From Photobacterium frigidiphilum (GTDB lineage: Bacteria > Pseudomonadota > Gammaproteobacteria > Enterobacterales > Vibrionaceae), in assembly GCF_003025615.1 (NCBI RefSeq), contig NZ_PYMJ01000005.1, forward strand, positions 207,589-271,588: 64,000 nt of DNA, in the 5' to 3' direction. A model generated the notes under the pieces. It did no database searches, was not told the DNA's origin, and saw nothing but the letters and a program-made list of their open reading frames with translations. Positions 10,312 through 20,521 of the stretch are shown piece after piece. The translations under genes were made by a program, and so were the position numbers. Positions within the stretch are counted from its first letter, which is position 1; each line of letters begins with the position of its first letter.

Positions 10312-11328
10312 ATGCTGGTTATTCGTCCTATTACCGAAGCCGATTACCCGGCGCTTATGCGCTGTGCGGAAGAATCTGGCCATGGTTTCACGTCATTACC
10401 TGTTAACGAAGAAATGCTGCGTAACAGGATTGCACACTCAGTTGAAAGCTTCGGCAAAGAAGTAACCGAACCGGGAACGGAAGGCTACTTGATGGTTGCG
10501 GAAGATACGGAAACGGGTGAGGTTGCAGGAACAACGGCAATAGAGGCTGCAATTGGTCTTGATAATCCTTTCTATACCTATCACCTCAGCACGGTTGTTC
10601 ATGCCTCGCGTCGTTTAGGCGTGCATAACGTTGTAAAAGTGCTGACGTTTGGTAATAACTATACGGGTAACAGTGAGTTGTGCACCTTGTTTCTTCGCCC
10701 TGAGTGGCGTCAAGGTTTGAATGGTCGTTTGCTGTCTAAATGTCGCTTCTTGATGATGGCAGAGCATCGCCATCGCTTCTCTGAAACCGTCTTAGCAGAA
10801 ATGCGTGGCGTATCCGATGACGAGGGGAATTCCCCGTTCTGGCATTGGCTAAAAGAGCATTTTTTCTCTATTGATTTTACGCATGCTGATTACTTAACGG
10901 GAATTGGTGCAAAAGGCTTCATTGCTGATTTAATGCCAAAGCTACCGATTTACGTCAGCTTACTGAGTCCTGAAGCACAAGCAGTGATTGGACAGGTACA
11001 TGAAAAAACCCGCCCAGCATTACGTTTATTAGAAAAAGAAGGCTTCTGTTGCCGCGGTTATGTCGACATTTTTGATGCCGGTCCAACGGTTGAATGTGAC
11101 GTACGTAATATTGAATCGGTACGCCACTCGATCACGTGTACCGTTGAGGTAGGTGAACATCACAGTGGAAAAAATTTCATCATCAGCAATGGCTCATTTG
11201 ATGGCTTCCGAGCTGTGGTGGGCAAAGTGAATGTTGATGAAGAGAACAATATCGCGCAGATTACCACTGAAATGGCAGCGGCTCTGCAAGTGAAAAATGG
11301 CGATCATGTTCGTTTAATCGAACAGTAA
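10312..11328 (+). CDS. astA: Arginine N-succinyltransferase AstA
   Basis: It transfers succinyl from succinyl-CoA to arginine, the first step of the AST arginine degradation pathway. It is 338 residues and starts with the family N-terminus MLVIRPITEADYPALMRCAEE. Segments such as FYTYHLSTVVHASRRLGVHN and ELCTLFLRPEWRQGLNGRLLS match the AstA acyltransferase fold. A very strong AGGAGGGAG ribosome-binding site precedes the ATG. It is followed by astD after 90 bases. Confidence 0.96.
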   Translation: MLVIRPITEADYPALMRCAEESGHGFTSLPVNEEMLRNRIAHSVESFGKEVTEPGTEGYLMVAEDTETGEVAGTTAIEAAIGLDNPFYTYHLSTVVHASRRLGVHNVVKVLTFGNNYTGNSELCTLFLRPEWRQGLNGRLLSKCRFLMMAEHRHRFSETVLAEMRGVSDDEGNSPFWHWLKEHFFSIDFTHADYLTGIGAKGFIADLMPKLPIYVSLLSPEAQAVIGQVHEKTRPALRLLEKEGFCCRGYVDIFDAGPTVECDVRNIESVRHSITCTVEVGEHHSGKNFIISNGSFDGFRAVVGKVNVDEENNIAQITTEMAAALQVKNGDHVRLIEQ

Positions 11329-11367
11329 GCCGAGCGGTAACAGCGACTACAGTATTCAGTTATTTAA

Positions 11368-12929
<1,562 letters not shown>

Positions 12930-12963
12930 ACAATACTAATTCAGCAAACGGGACGGATTCATC

Positions 12964-13755
12964 ATGGAAAGAGTGGAACAATTGTTTAACGCCTTATGGC
13001 AAGACTATACCCAGCGTCTTTGTCCATCTGCAGAGCAAGTACATGCACTATTGACCGAAGATGAACCTTTACTCAATGATCATATTGCGTTGCGTACCTT
13101 TAACTTACCTAAGGTGGGGCTAGATAAACTGGCGGCCCCTTTTATTGCTATTGGCTACAAACCTTGTGGTCAATACCGCTTTGAAGCCAAGAAGCTGTAT
13201 GCCGAGCATTTTGAACATCCCAACCCAGCGGCCCCTAAGGTGTTTATTAGTGAGTTGATGGTAGGGCAGTGTTCAGCGCAATTACAGCAAGCACTACGCG
13301 AGTTAGTTGACCAAGCGCCTGAAGCGGCATTGCGTGATCCGTCATTCCTCTATGGTGGACGGTTATGGGATATCGACTCTGAGACGTATGAGATGCTCGC
13401 GGCTGAAAGTGAATATGCAGGGTGGGTGGCAGCGCATGGTTTTGGTGCCAATCACTTTACGGTTAGCATTAATCAGCTTGAGCAATTTACGGAAGTACGT
13501 GATGTTAATCATTTACTGCGTCATAACGGTTTTGCGATTAATGAATCTGGTGGGGAAGTGAAAGGCGATCCTGAAGTGATGTTAGAGCAGTCATCGACCA
13601 TGGCAGATAAAGTTGCAGTGGGTTTTCTTGATGGTGTAAAACACATTCCGGGTGGTTTTTACGAGTTTGCCAAGCGCTATCCGCAAGTTGATGGCGAGCT
13701 ATACGGTGGGTTTGTAGAAGCCTCTGCCGATAAGATTTTTGAGAGCACCAACTAA
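12964..13755 (+). CDS. DUF1338 protein, putative 2-oxoacid (2-oxoadipate-type) dioxygenase
   Basis: This 263-residue protein belongs to DUF1338. A characterised relative, HglS of Pseudomonas, is an Fe(II) 2-oxoadipate dioxygenase/decarboxylase in lysine catabolism. Residues fitting its metal triad and substrate arginine can be seen: His40 and Arg44 in NDHIALRTF, His164 in GANHFTVS and Glu234 in GGFYEFAKRYP. The assignment of these residues is by spacing, not alignment. It follows astD in the same direction and may be in the AST transcript, suggesting action on a 2-oxoacid made during amino-acid breakdown. The true substrate is unknown. Confidence 0.8.
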   Translation: MERVEQLFNALWQDYTQRLCPSAEQVHALLTEDEPLLNDHIALRTFNLPKVGLDKLAAPFIAIGYKPCGQYRFEAKKLYAEHFEHPNPAAPKVFISELMVGQCSAQLQQALRELVDQAPEAALRDPSFLYGGRLWDIDSETYEMLAAESEYAGWVAAHGFGANHFTVSINQLEQFTEVRDVNHLLRHNGFAINESGGEVKGDPEVMLEQSSTMADKVAVGFLDGVKHIPGGFYEFAKRYPQVDGELYGGFVEASADKIFESTN

Positions 13756-13794
13756 CCGCTAATTGGTTAGCGGTGGTTATTATTAATATTGATT

Positions 13795-13822
13795 AAGCAG
13801 CGACGTTGGTCGCTGCTTTTTT
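13795..13822 (+). terminator. Rho-independent terminator of the AST group
   Basis: A nine-base perfect stem AGCAGCGAC/GTCGCTGCT with a GTTG loop is followed by TTTTT. A weaker stem CCGCTAA/TTAGCGG lies just after the DUF1338 stop at 13756-13773. Confidence 0.92.
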
Positions 13823-13826
13823 AATG

Positions 13827-14015
13827 TTAGCTATCTAAGGTATTTGCCCATAGCTCACCGTTATCGGTGCTGTGATGACGTCGGCTGAAATTGGTTTGTT
13901 GCTCGAGGTAATGACGTTGATCACTGAACCCTGTCATTTCAACTGTTGTGGGAAACGAAGTAATGATAGTGGGCGTTGGTAGGTGTGTATTTGGCGCAAA
14001 GCGTTCGATATCCAT
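13827..14015 (-). CDS. Small hypothetical ORF between the DUF1338 gene and crp
   Basis: An open frame of 62 codons begins MDIERFAPNTHLPTPT. It has no signal peptide, membrane helix or recognisable domain. It is the only plausible coding frame in the 508-base gap between the AST group and crp and reads in the same direction as crp. I do not recognise it and it may be chance. The rest of the gap (about 14016-14213) shows nothing before the crp terminator. Confidence 0.3.
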   Translation of the reverse strand: MDIERFAPNTHLPTPTIITSFPTTVEMTGFSDQRHYLEQQTNFSRRHHSTDNGELWANTLDS

Positions 14016-14213
14016 ATCAGACGTCTCAATATAAAAGCATGTGCATAATGTAGCACTCTTTCAGAGCATGGCAAGTGAATTGATTGTGATGAGAACGACA
14101 AAATATGCCTTTGAGGGATTAATCATGCATTGTGTTAATCGCAGGGTGTTATTGGACTAGGGTCGGAAGGGAAATAGTTACCGTGCTGTGAGTCTATATA
14201 ACAAACAGAGATA

Positions 14214-14239
14214 TAAAAAAAGCCGCTCAAAGCGGCTTT
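14214..14239 (-). terminator. Rho-independent terminator of crp
   Basis: The stem AGCCGCT/AGCGGCT has a three-base loop, extended by A-T pairs. On the minus strand it is followed by seven T residues. It lies 25 bases beyond the crp stop. Confidence 0.9.
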
Positions 14240-14263
14240 ATTAGAAAGGTAATTTATGGATGT

Positions 14264-14896
14264 TTAGCGAGTGCCGTAAACAACAATAGTTTTACCATGA
14301 GCAGAGATAAGGTTCTGCTCTTCTAGCATCTTAAGAATACGACCGACTGTTTCACGAGAACAACCAACGATCTGGCCGATTTCTTGACGAGTGATCTTAA
14401 TCTGCATACCGTCTGGGTGAGTCATCGCGTCAGGCTGCTTAGCAAGGTTTAGCAATGTCTGTGCGATACGGCCTGTAACATCTAAGAATGCAAGGTCACC
14501 TACTTTCTGGCTAGTCACTTGTAAGCGAGTTGCCATCTGAGAAGATAGACGCATTAAAATGTCAGGGTTAACCTGAATAAGTTGACGGAATTTCTTGAAA
14601 GAAATTTCAGCCACTTCACAAGGTGATTTTGCACGTACCCATGCAGTACGTTCTTGGTCTTCTTCAAATAGACCAAGCTCACCAATGAAGTCACCTTGAT
14701 TAAGGTAAGAAAGGATCATTTCTTTACCTTCTTCATCTTTAATCAATACGGCAACAGAGCCTTTCACGATGTAATAAAGCGTTTCTGCTTTTTCGCCAGC
14801 ATGAATCAAAGTACTTTTTGAAGGGTACTTGTGGATGTGGCAATGGGAAAGAAACCACTCTAGAGTAGGATCTGTTTGAGGTTTACCTGGTACCAT
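14264..14896 (-). CDS. crp: cAMP receptor protein CRP
   Basis: It is the global cAMP-dependent activator and repressor. The 210 residues are nearly identical to E. coli CRP: the cAMP pocket with GELGLFEE and the RTAWVRAK strand, the long dimerisation helix, and the recognition helix [13 protein letters not shown] that reads TGTGA. It ends [11 protein letters not shown] as in enterics. It is divergent from yhfA, with a CRP-like site between them, so autoregulation is likely. Confidence 0.99.
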   Translation of the reverse strand: MVPGKPQTDPTLEWFLSHCHIHKYPSKSTLIHAGEKAETLYYIVKGSVAVLIKDEEGKEMILSYLNQGDFIGELGLFEEDQERTAWVRAKSPCEVAEISFKKFRQLIQVNPDILMRLSSQMATRLQVTSQKVGDLAFLDVTGRIAQTLLNLAKQPDAMTHPDGMQIKITRQEIGQIVGCSRETVGRILKMLEEQNLISAHGKTIVVYGTR

Positions 14897-15100
14897 ATTA
14901 CTAACTTCCTCTGCGTTTGTTGCCCAACAACGACATCCCTATAGTTTGACGGTGGGCCTAACAATAGTATTGTTCGCTGATTAGGATATTCATTCAGCCG
15001 CTGTGCTGCAAGCTAACCTGAATAATTACCCTTGAGTTTATCTTTTTTCGACGGGCATTTCTTGATATTGATCTATCTGGAGCCGTCATTTGGTACTCAT

Positions 15101-15122
15101 AAGTGTGCACATGATCACACAG
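15101..15122. promoter_or_regulatory. CRP-binding site between crp and yhfA
   Basis: TGTGC-N6-TCACA matches the symmetric CRP consensus TGTGA-N6-TCACA with one change and A-rich flanks. It lies 24 bases upstream of yhfA and about 205 bases upstream of crp, so it could act on either gene. Confidence 0.7.
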
Positions 15123-15145
15123 TCATTAGTTAATTGGAGAATGCG

Positions 15146-15550
15146 ATGAAATCACGCGTGAAATGGGTAGAAGGAATGACTTTTCTTGCTCAATCAAATT
15201 CGGGTCATAGTGTTGTGATGGACGGTAATGGTGGCGAAAAAGCACCAAGCCCAATGGAACTCGTTTTGATGGCTGCTGGTGGATGTAGCTCGGTAGATGT
15301 CGTCGACGGATTAAAATCTGCGGGACAAAAAATCACAGCCTGTGAAGCACAAATTGACGCCGAACGCCGAGAGCAATCACCTAAATTATTTACCGGTGCA
15401 AATTTGCATTTTGTCGTAACAGGCTATGATTTGGATGAATCGCTGGTGGCTAAAGCGGTTAGTGATTCATTAGAAAAGTATTGCTCAGTGTGCTTAATGT
15501 TAGGGAAAGGGGTTGAATTAACCCATTCCTATGAGGTCGTTAACGCCTAA
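15146..15550 (+). CDS. yhfA: OsmC-family protein YhfA
   Basis: It belongs to the OsmC/Ohr peroxidase-like fold. The 134 residues start MKSRVKWVEGMTFLAQS, and KAPSPMELVLMAAGGCSSVDV carries the first Cys and EKYCSVCLML the second. E. coli yhfA is also next to crp. ATG 15146 has GGAGA five bases before it; the upstream TTG 15134 is unlikely. Its substrate is not established. Confidence 0.92.
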   Translation: MKSRVKWVEGMTFLAQSNSGHSVVMDGNGGEKAPSPMELVLMAAGGCSSVDVVDGLKSAGQKITACEAQIDAERREQSPKLFTGANLHFVVTGYDLDESLVAKAVSDSLEKYCSVCLMLGKGVELTHSYEVVNA

Positions 15551-15551
15551 A

Positions 15552-15591
15552 AAAATCGAGTAACGGACTGATAGTACCGTTACTCATTTTT
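15552..15591. terminator. Bidirectional terminator between yhfA and prkB
   Basis: A nine-base perfect stem GAGTAACGG/CCGTTACTC is flanked by an A-run on the left and a T-run on the right, so it can serve both convergent genes. Confidence 0.88.
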
Positions 15592-15626
15592 AGCTTTTAC
15601 TGCTTGTCAGGTTTTACTGACTTTGT

Positions 15627-16496
15627 TTAACCGACTTTGCCGGTATCAATCAGTTGCTGGATGAGTGGACGAACAATAAGCTCCATCGCAAAGCTCATCT
15701 TTCCGCCAGGCACAACCAAAGTATTGTGGCGTGACATGAATGAGCCTTGAATCATCGACAGTAAATAAGGGAAATCGACATTTTCGATACCACGGAATCG
15801 GATCACCACAAAACTTTCATCTAAGCTAGGTATTCCCTTGGCGCTAAATGGGTTTGATGTGTCTACAGTAGGGACGCGCTGAAAGTTAATGTGAGTACGA
15901 GAGAATTGCGGCGTGATGTAATTAAGATAGTCGTCCATTGATCTGACGATTGATTCCATTACGGCTTCACGTGAATGACCGCGATCACGGGTATCGCGAA
16001 CGATTTTTTGAATCCACTCTAAGTTTACAATCGGTACCATGCCGATTAGCAAATCAACGTGTTCAGCCGCATTTACCTCACCATCAACCACACCACCGTG
16101 TAAACCTTCATAGAATAAGACATCGGTATTTTCAGGTAGCTTTTGCCATGGGGTAAAGGAGCCCGGCATTTGATTGTATGGTACGGCTTCATCGAATGTG
16201 TGCAAGTAACGTCGGAACTGACCGCTACCATCATCGCCATATTGGCGAAAGAATTTTTCGAGTTGCGGAAAGTCGTTGGCCTCAGGACCAAAGTAACTGA
16301 TATGACGACCTTGCTCTTTCGCTTTGCGAATTTCAACATCCATTTCTGGACGGGTATAACGATGGAAGCTGTCGCCTTCAAGCCACGAGGCATTGATGTT
16401 CATCATATTGAACATTTTACGAAAAGCTTCAGAGGTGGTGGTGGTTCCCGCACCAGACGACCCTGTCACTGCAATAATGGGGTGTTTTGCAGACAT
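15627..16496 (-). CDS. prkB: Phosphoribulokinase-like protein PrkB
   Basis: It is a P-loop kinase of the phosphoribulokinase/uridine kinase family, 289 residues. The P-loop is TGSSGAGTTTTSEAF near the N-terminus; GDSFHRYTRPEMD and DVLFYEGLHGGVV are family motifs. It closely resembles E. coli PrkB, found in organisms without a Calvin cycle. No RuBisCO gene is in this window, so the true substrate is uncertain. Confidence 0.93.
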   Translation of the reverse strand: MSAKHPIIAVTGSSGAGTTTTSEAFRKMFNMMNINASWLEGDSFHRYTRPEMDVEIRKAKEQGRHISYFGPEANDFPQLEKFFRQYGDDGSGQFRRYLHTFDEAVPYNQMPGSFTPWQKLPENTDVLFYEGLHGGVVDGEVNAAEHVDLLIGMVPIVNLEWIQKIVRDTRDRGHSREAVMESIVRSMDDYLNYITPQFSRTHINFQRVPTVDTSNPFSAKGIPSLDESFVVIRFRGIENVDFPYLLSMIQGSFMSRHNTLVVPGGKMSFAMELIVRPLIQQLIDTGKVG

Positions 16497-16617
16497 GAAA
16501 TATCCTGTCGTTAAGATTACGCTACAAGTTATTAACAGGGTGTTAAGTCTAGGTCAAGATAAAGTCGTTCTCAAATATTGAAACTGCTATCAGTCGCATA
16601 TCTTGAGTTGTTAATGA

Positions 16618-16833
16618 TTACCCCAGTTCGCTACGTAATTTAATATCGACAGATTCATGCAATTCAGAGAATACTATCACGATATCCCCCGCATCTAATT
16701 GCTGGCGAACATGCTGTACTTTTTGCTCCATGGTGAGTTCATTATCACCGTAATCAGTGCCTTCACGTAGAACAAAATGTTCAATCAAGCTAGTAAGTGT
16801 CTCTGGGGTAAGGTCTTGCCAAGGTATAATCAT
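16618..16833 (-). CDS. yheU: YheU family protein
   Basis: This 71-residue protein begins [29 protein letters not shown], the conserved UPF0270 (YheU) pattern. ATG 16833 is chosen because homologues start at this position; a GTG at 16842 is the alternative. It is small, acidic and soluble with no known activity. It follows yheT in the same direction, the usual yheT-yheU-prkB order. Confidence 0.9.
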   Translation of the reverse strand: MIIPWQDLTPETLTSLIEHFVLREGTDYGDNELTMEQKVQHVRQQLDAGDIVIVFSELHESVDIKLRSELG

Positions 16834-16914
16834 AATGCGCACAAAAGAGAAGGTGATTTAAGCTGACTATTTTATCAGTTGTTTCAGTCAGCTGTTAGGC
16901 TTCAGCGCTAGGTT

Positions 16915-17877
16915 TTAGCTTATATGTCGATGAAACCATTCAGGCACTGTTTTTTCTAACCAAAAATCAGGATTTCGCCACGAACCAGACACAAAGCCAA
17001 CATGCCCACCATTAGGCGTTAAGTGGTAATCCACGTGAGAAGGCAGTGGTTGTGCCGGAATAACCGCTTCGGTCATGAAAGGGTCGTCTTTGGCGTGAAT
17101 AACACGCAGCGGAATTTTGACGTGTTGTAATTTATCAATACCACTGCATTGTTGATAGTAATCAGCCGCATCTTTAAAACCATGCAAAGGGGCGGTGACC
17201 AGTTCATCAAATTGCCATAACGACTGAATTTTTTCGACTTGTTGTGGACCAATCGGCATTTCATCGGGTAGGTTCGTAATCTTTTTGATTAGATTTTTTT
17301 TCATCGAATTTAATAAATATTGCTGATAAACCTTAGAAAACCCTTGTTGGATTCGTTCTGAACATGACGCTAAATTTAATGGCGGTGAAATAACTTGTGC
17401 AGCTGTGAGTCCAGATTGGTCACCTTTGGCGGCTAAATAGTTCACCAGCATATTGCCACCTAGCGAGATCCCAACGGCAAAAAAGGGTCGGTTAGGAAAT
17501 TGTTGTTTTAGCCATTGGATAAAAAATGTGGCGTCATTGATCTCACCTGAATGATAACTACGAGGCTGACGATTAATCTCACCACTGCAACCCCGAAAGT
17601 GCATCATTACCCCTAGCCAATTTTGTTGTTTTGCAGCGTGCAATAAACCATTGGCATACGGACTACAGAAACTACCCTCCAAACCATGAAAAAGGATCAT
17701 TAAGGGCTGCTGGTGATCGTTATTGGGTTGCTCTGTCCATGCTAAATCCAAAAAGTCCCCATCGGGTGTTTCGAGCCGCTGAGTAACGGGCGTAAACAAT
17801 GGCTTGCGGCGAATAAAACGCGGCAATAGGGTTTGAAGGTGCGCGTTCTTGAGACCGCTCGCTGGCTTAAAAGGCAT
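16915..17877 (-). CDS. yheT: Alpha/beta hydrolase YheT
   Basis: This is a 320-residue hydrolase of the UPF0017/AB-hydrolase-4 family. The nucleophile elbow GISLGGN places Ser138, the acid is in HAKDDPF (Asp264 or Asp265), and His292 is in NGGHVGFV. The family-specific LFHGLEGSFCSPY oxyanion region is present. Esterase activity is known for some relatives. It starts 16 bases after the stop of the upstream MocR gene on the same strand. Confidence 0.92.
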   Translation of the reverse strand: MPFKPASGLKNAHLQTLLPRFIRRKPLFTPVTQRLETPDGDFLDLAWTEQPNNDHQQPLMILFHGLEGSFCSPYANGLLHAAKQQNWLGVMMHFRGCSGEINRQPRSYHSGEINDATFFIQWLKQQFPNRPFFAVGISLGGNMLVNYLAAKGDQSGLTAAQVISPPLNLASCSERIQQGFSKVYQQYLLNSMKKNLIKKITNLPDEMPIGPQQVEKIQSLWQFDELVTAPLHGFKDAADYYQQCSGIDKLQHVKIPLRVIHAKDDPFMTEAVIPAQPLPSHVDYHLTPNGGHVGFVSGSWRNPDFWLEKTVPEWFHRHIS

Positions 17878-17892
17878 AGGGTTCTCCGCTTA

Positions 17893-19293
17893 TCAGAGCG
17901 TGAAATCGTGTATGGGATCTTTTTCAAGTAACTCAGAAAGTATAAGCAACCCTTGCTCCAACTTCCTATGCGTATACGGTGCACTAATGGCAAGTCTAAT
18001 CGCTGGCGGAATGGTACTGCCTGGTGGTGAGAATAATTCTCCTGATTTCACCACGACACCTTGCTGATTAGCTGCTTGAACAAAGTCACTTAAGAGCCAA
18101 TAGTCGGGCAATGTCAGCCACACATGAAAGCTGTGAGGGCTATGTTGAATATCGAAGCGTCCAAGGTGTTGAGCCACGAGTTGCTGACGCTGAGTAATAT
18201 CAGTACGTATTTGATGCAAGATACGATCAGCATCCCCGCTAATAATCAACTCACAGGCGATGCCCGTCAGCAAAGGGCTGATCATTAAGCTGTGATTATG
18301 TAAGGCTGCGTTTAAGCGTTTTTGTAATCGAGTGGGTACTTGAATATAACCAAGGCGTAATCCTGGTGCTAAACATTTAGATAGCCCACCAATATGGATC
18401 ACTTGCTCTGAATCGATGTTCACCATTGGTGTGGGGCGCTCAGTCGGCAATAGCCCATTCACGTCGTCTTCAACAAATAATACTTGGTGCTGTTGGCAGA
18501 TCGCGAGGATGTCTTGGCGGCGTTGCTCGCCCATCGTTACTGTTGTTGGGTTTTGTAAGGTTGGGGTGCTGTAGATAATACGAGGTTGATACAAACGGCA
18601 AGCGGCTTCTAAGCTTGCAGGTATGAGCCCTTCTTCGTCCATTTCGACAGGTTTTATTGATATTTGTTGCTGGCGTGCCAAGCTTAAAAACCCAGGATAT
18701 GAAACGTGCTCAACCAATACCGTATCACCACTACGACAAAAGGCTGCGAGTACTAATTGGGCTGCATGTTGCCCGCCTGATGTAAAATGTACACGTTGTG
18801 GGTCAAGTTCAAATCCTTTCTGCTGTAACCAATTACACACAATGTCACGGTGCTCGGTTAACCCCTGAGGATCTTGATACAACATCATTTGATTCAGCTG
18901 CTCAGGATGCGCGGCGATATTTGCCATCGCTTGTTTGAGCATATCTGAACGATCAAGGCGTGGGGGAATGTTGTAGCCGAAATTACATTCCTCTTCTTCT
19001 TGTTCTGAATAGTTGTAAACCCAGCTTGGCTGATTCGCCTGACACACATAAGTGCCTGCGCCTATACGTGCTTCGATCAGACCTCGTCGTTCAGCCTCTG
19101 CATAAGCACGGGTAACCGTACCGACAGTAACAGCTAGCTGATCCGCTAATGCGCGATGGGTGGGTAATTTACTACCAGCTTGTAATTGCCCTGAGTCAAT
19201 TTGCTGTGCAATTGCATCGGCAACTTGGCGGTAGATAGGATCACTTTTGTGCTCACTGGTATTGGGTACTAATACAATATTCATAATTGTCAT
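17893..19293 (-). CDS. MocR-type GntR regulator with aminotransferase domain
   Basis: An N-terminal GntR winged helix (residues ~15-85; KLPTHRALADQLAVTVGTVTRAYAEAE) is fused to a class I aminotransferase fold that binds PLP but normally acts as a sensor. The Schiff-base Lys306 lies in IGGLSKCLAPGLRLGY, and FVEDDVNG holds the pyridine-contact Asp. The open frame extends upstream to 19395, but ATG 19293 (or 19284) gives the normal N-terminus, 466 residues. It is divergent from a LysE exporter across a palindrome and probably controls it. The ligand is unknown. Confidence 0.9.
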   Translation of the reverse strand: MTIMNIVLVPNTSEHKSDPIYRQVADAIAQQIDSGQLQAGSKLPTHRALADQLAVTVGTVTRAYAEAERRGLIEARIGAGTYVCQANQPSWVYNYSEQEEEECNFGYNIPPRLDRSDMLKQAMANIAAHPEQLNQMMLYQDPQGLTEHRDIVCNWLQQKGFELDPQRVHFTSGGQHAAQLVLAAFCRSGDTVLVEHVSYPGFLSLARQQQISIKPVEMDEEGLIPASLEAACRLYQPRIIYSTPTLQNPTTVTMGEQRRQDILAICQQHQVLFVEDDVNGLLPTERPTPMVNIDSEQVIHIGGLSKCLAPGLRLGYIQVPTRLQKRLNAALHNHSLMISPLLTGIACELIISGDADRILHQIRTDITQRQQLVAQHLGRFDIQHSPHSFHVWLTLPDYWLLSDFVQAANQQGVVVKSGELFSPPGSTIPPAIRLAISAPYTHRKLEQGLLILSELLEKDPIHDFTL

Positions 19294-19377
19294 GGTGACA
19301 ATAAACCTTTTGATCACTGCTAAGCCAACTGTTAGGGTTGATTGTGCATGAAAAACAATCAAAATACAAAACCCAGA

Positions 19378-19399
19378 CAAATTGTATCGGTACAATTTG
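19378..19399. promoter_or_regulatory. Palindromic operator between MocR regulator and LysE exporter
   Basis: Nine-base arms CAAATTGTA and TACAATTTG are perfectly inverted around TCGG. The site is centred in the divergent gap, about 40 bases from the LysE start. It is the only strong dyad there and is the likely binding site of the adjacent MocR regulator. Confidence 0.75.
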
Positions 19400-19440
19400 C
19401 ATGGGTTGGTAATGAGTCATGAATCAGGAGGGTGACAGTG

Positions 19441-20040
19441 ATGTTGGAATGGCAATTTATTATGTCTTTAGCGGCTTTTGCGGCAACGATGACCGGTACA
19501 CCTGGTCCGAACAATTTGATGGTAACGGCATCGGGGGCTAATTTTGGTTACTGGCGCACGTTACCGCATATGATGGGAATCGGCTCAGGTTTGGTTTCGA
19601 TGATTGTATTGGTTGCGGCTGGGCTCGGCGTTATGTTTACCCGCTTTCCTATTTTGCATGAAATCTTGCGTTGGGCTGGTAGCGCGTACTTGTTATATCT
19701 CGCGTGGAAAATTGCATCAGCAAAATCAAGCATTCGAACGGATCAGCAAGATGGTGAACCCATGACATTTATGGCTGCGGCGATGTTTCAGTATGTAAAC
19801 CCAAAAGCATGGATGATGTCGGTAACGGCTATCAGTACCTTTACCATGGCGGGCGAGTATTATTGGCAATCCGCGGGTTTGGTTGCGGTGATTTTTTTCT
19901 TGGTATGCTTTCCTAGTGTGTCTATCTGGGCAAGCTTTGGTACTTTGATTGGTAGATGGCTTAATAGCCCTCAAACACGCCGTGTTTTTAATATTGCTAT
20001 GGGCATATTAACGGCCAGCTGTGTGGTGATGATTTGGTAA
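19441..20040 (+). CDS. LysE/RhtB family amino-acid exporter
   Basis: This is a 199-residue inner-membrane protein with about five or six helices. It opens with the family signature region AATMTGTPGPNNLMV and has FQYVNPKAWMM in the middle, both typical of LysE/RhtB exporters. A strong CAGGAGG lies nine bases before ATG 19441; GTG 19438 is also possible. Divergence from a PLP-binding regulator suggests export of an amino acid or related amine. The substrate cannot be read from the sequence. Confidence 0.9.
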   Translation: MLEWQFIMSLAAFAATMTGTPGPNNLMVTASGANFGYWRTLPHMMGIGSGLVSMIVLVAAGLGVMFTRFPILHEILRWAGSAYLLYLAWKIASAKSSIRTDQQDGEPMTFMAAAMFQYVNPKAWMMSVTAISTFTMAGEYYWQSAGLVAVIFFLVCFPSVSIWASFGTLIGRWLNSPQTRRVFNIAMGILTASCVVMIW

Positions 20041-20061
20041 GGTGTTTATGTAGAGAAGTGA

Positions 20062-20514
20062 TTATGCGGCTTGGAGTTTAGAGAGTAATACCGTGGCTTT
20101 TAGTTGCAGGCAGTAACGCGCTAAATTATTGGTAAGTAGTGAAGGGGAGATTACTTTTGGTGGTGAGACGTTAAATTGATTGAATTGGGTGACCAATATG
20201 CGCTGTTGGTCTTGTTCCAGTTCAAGCTCAAACGTTAGTAATTGCTTATAACCCGCAAGATCTAATTGCGATTTAAGCTGCCTACGCATAGCTCGGTACT
20301 GGTGCAACCGAATATCACTTGATACCGCGCTTCCCACTAGAGAGTGTAGTTCGGCATCGCTTAGATGAACCTTTTGCGTATCAAGCCAATGAAATAGCAG
20401 GGCAAGATTGACGTTGCCCTGATAAGAATCTTGCAATGTTAAACATGCAGGCTGCACCCCAGCCTGAGTATAATGACTCAGGCTGAACTGCCAAAAAACC
20501 TGCGAATTCAACAT
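20062..20514 (-). CDS. TIGR02444 family protein (DUF2390)
   Basis: About 150 residues with the family look: VFWQFSLSHYTQAGVQPACLTLQDSYQGNVNLALLF followed by a charged helical region. It is soluble, with no catalytic motif. An upstream in-frame ATG at 20535 would overlap the yheS stop by 14 bases; either start implies translational coupling with yheS. It is regularly found downstream of yheS in vibrios. Function unknown. Confidence 0.85.
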   Translation of the reverse strand: MLNSQVFWQFSLSHYTQAGVQPACLTLQDSYQGNVNLALLFHWLDTQKVHLSDAELHSLVGSAVSSDIRLHQYRAMRRQLKSQLDLAGYKQLLTFELELEQDQQRILVTQFNQFNVSPPKVISPSLLTNNLARYCLQLKATVLLSKLQAA

Positions 20515-20521
20515 CACTGAA

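Noticed and set aside
15627..16496. PrkB as evidence of a Calvin cycle
   Set aside because: PrkB-type proteins occur in non-autotrophs such as E. coli, and no RuBisCO gene is present in the window.
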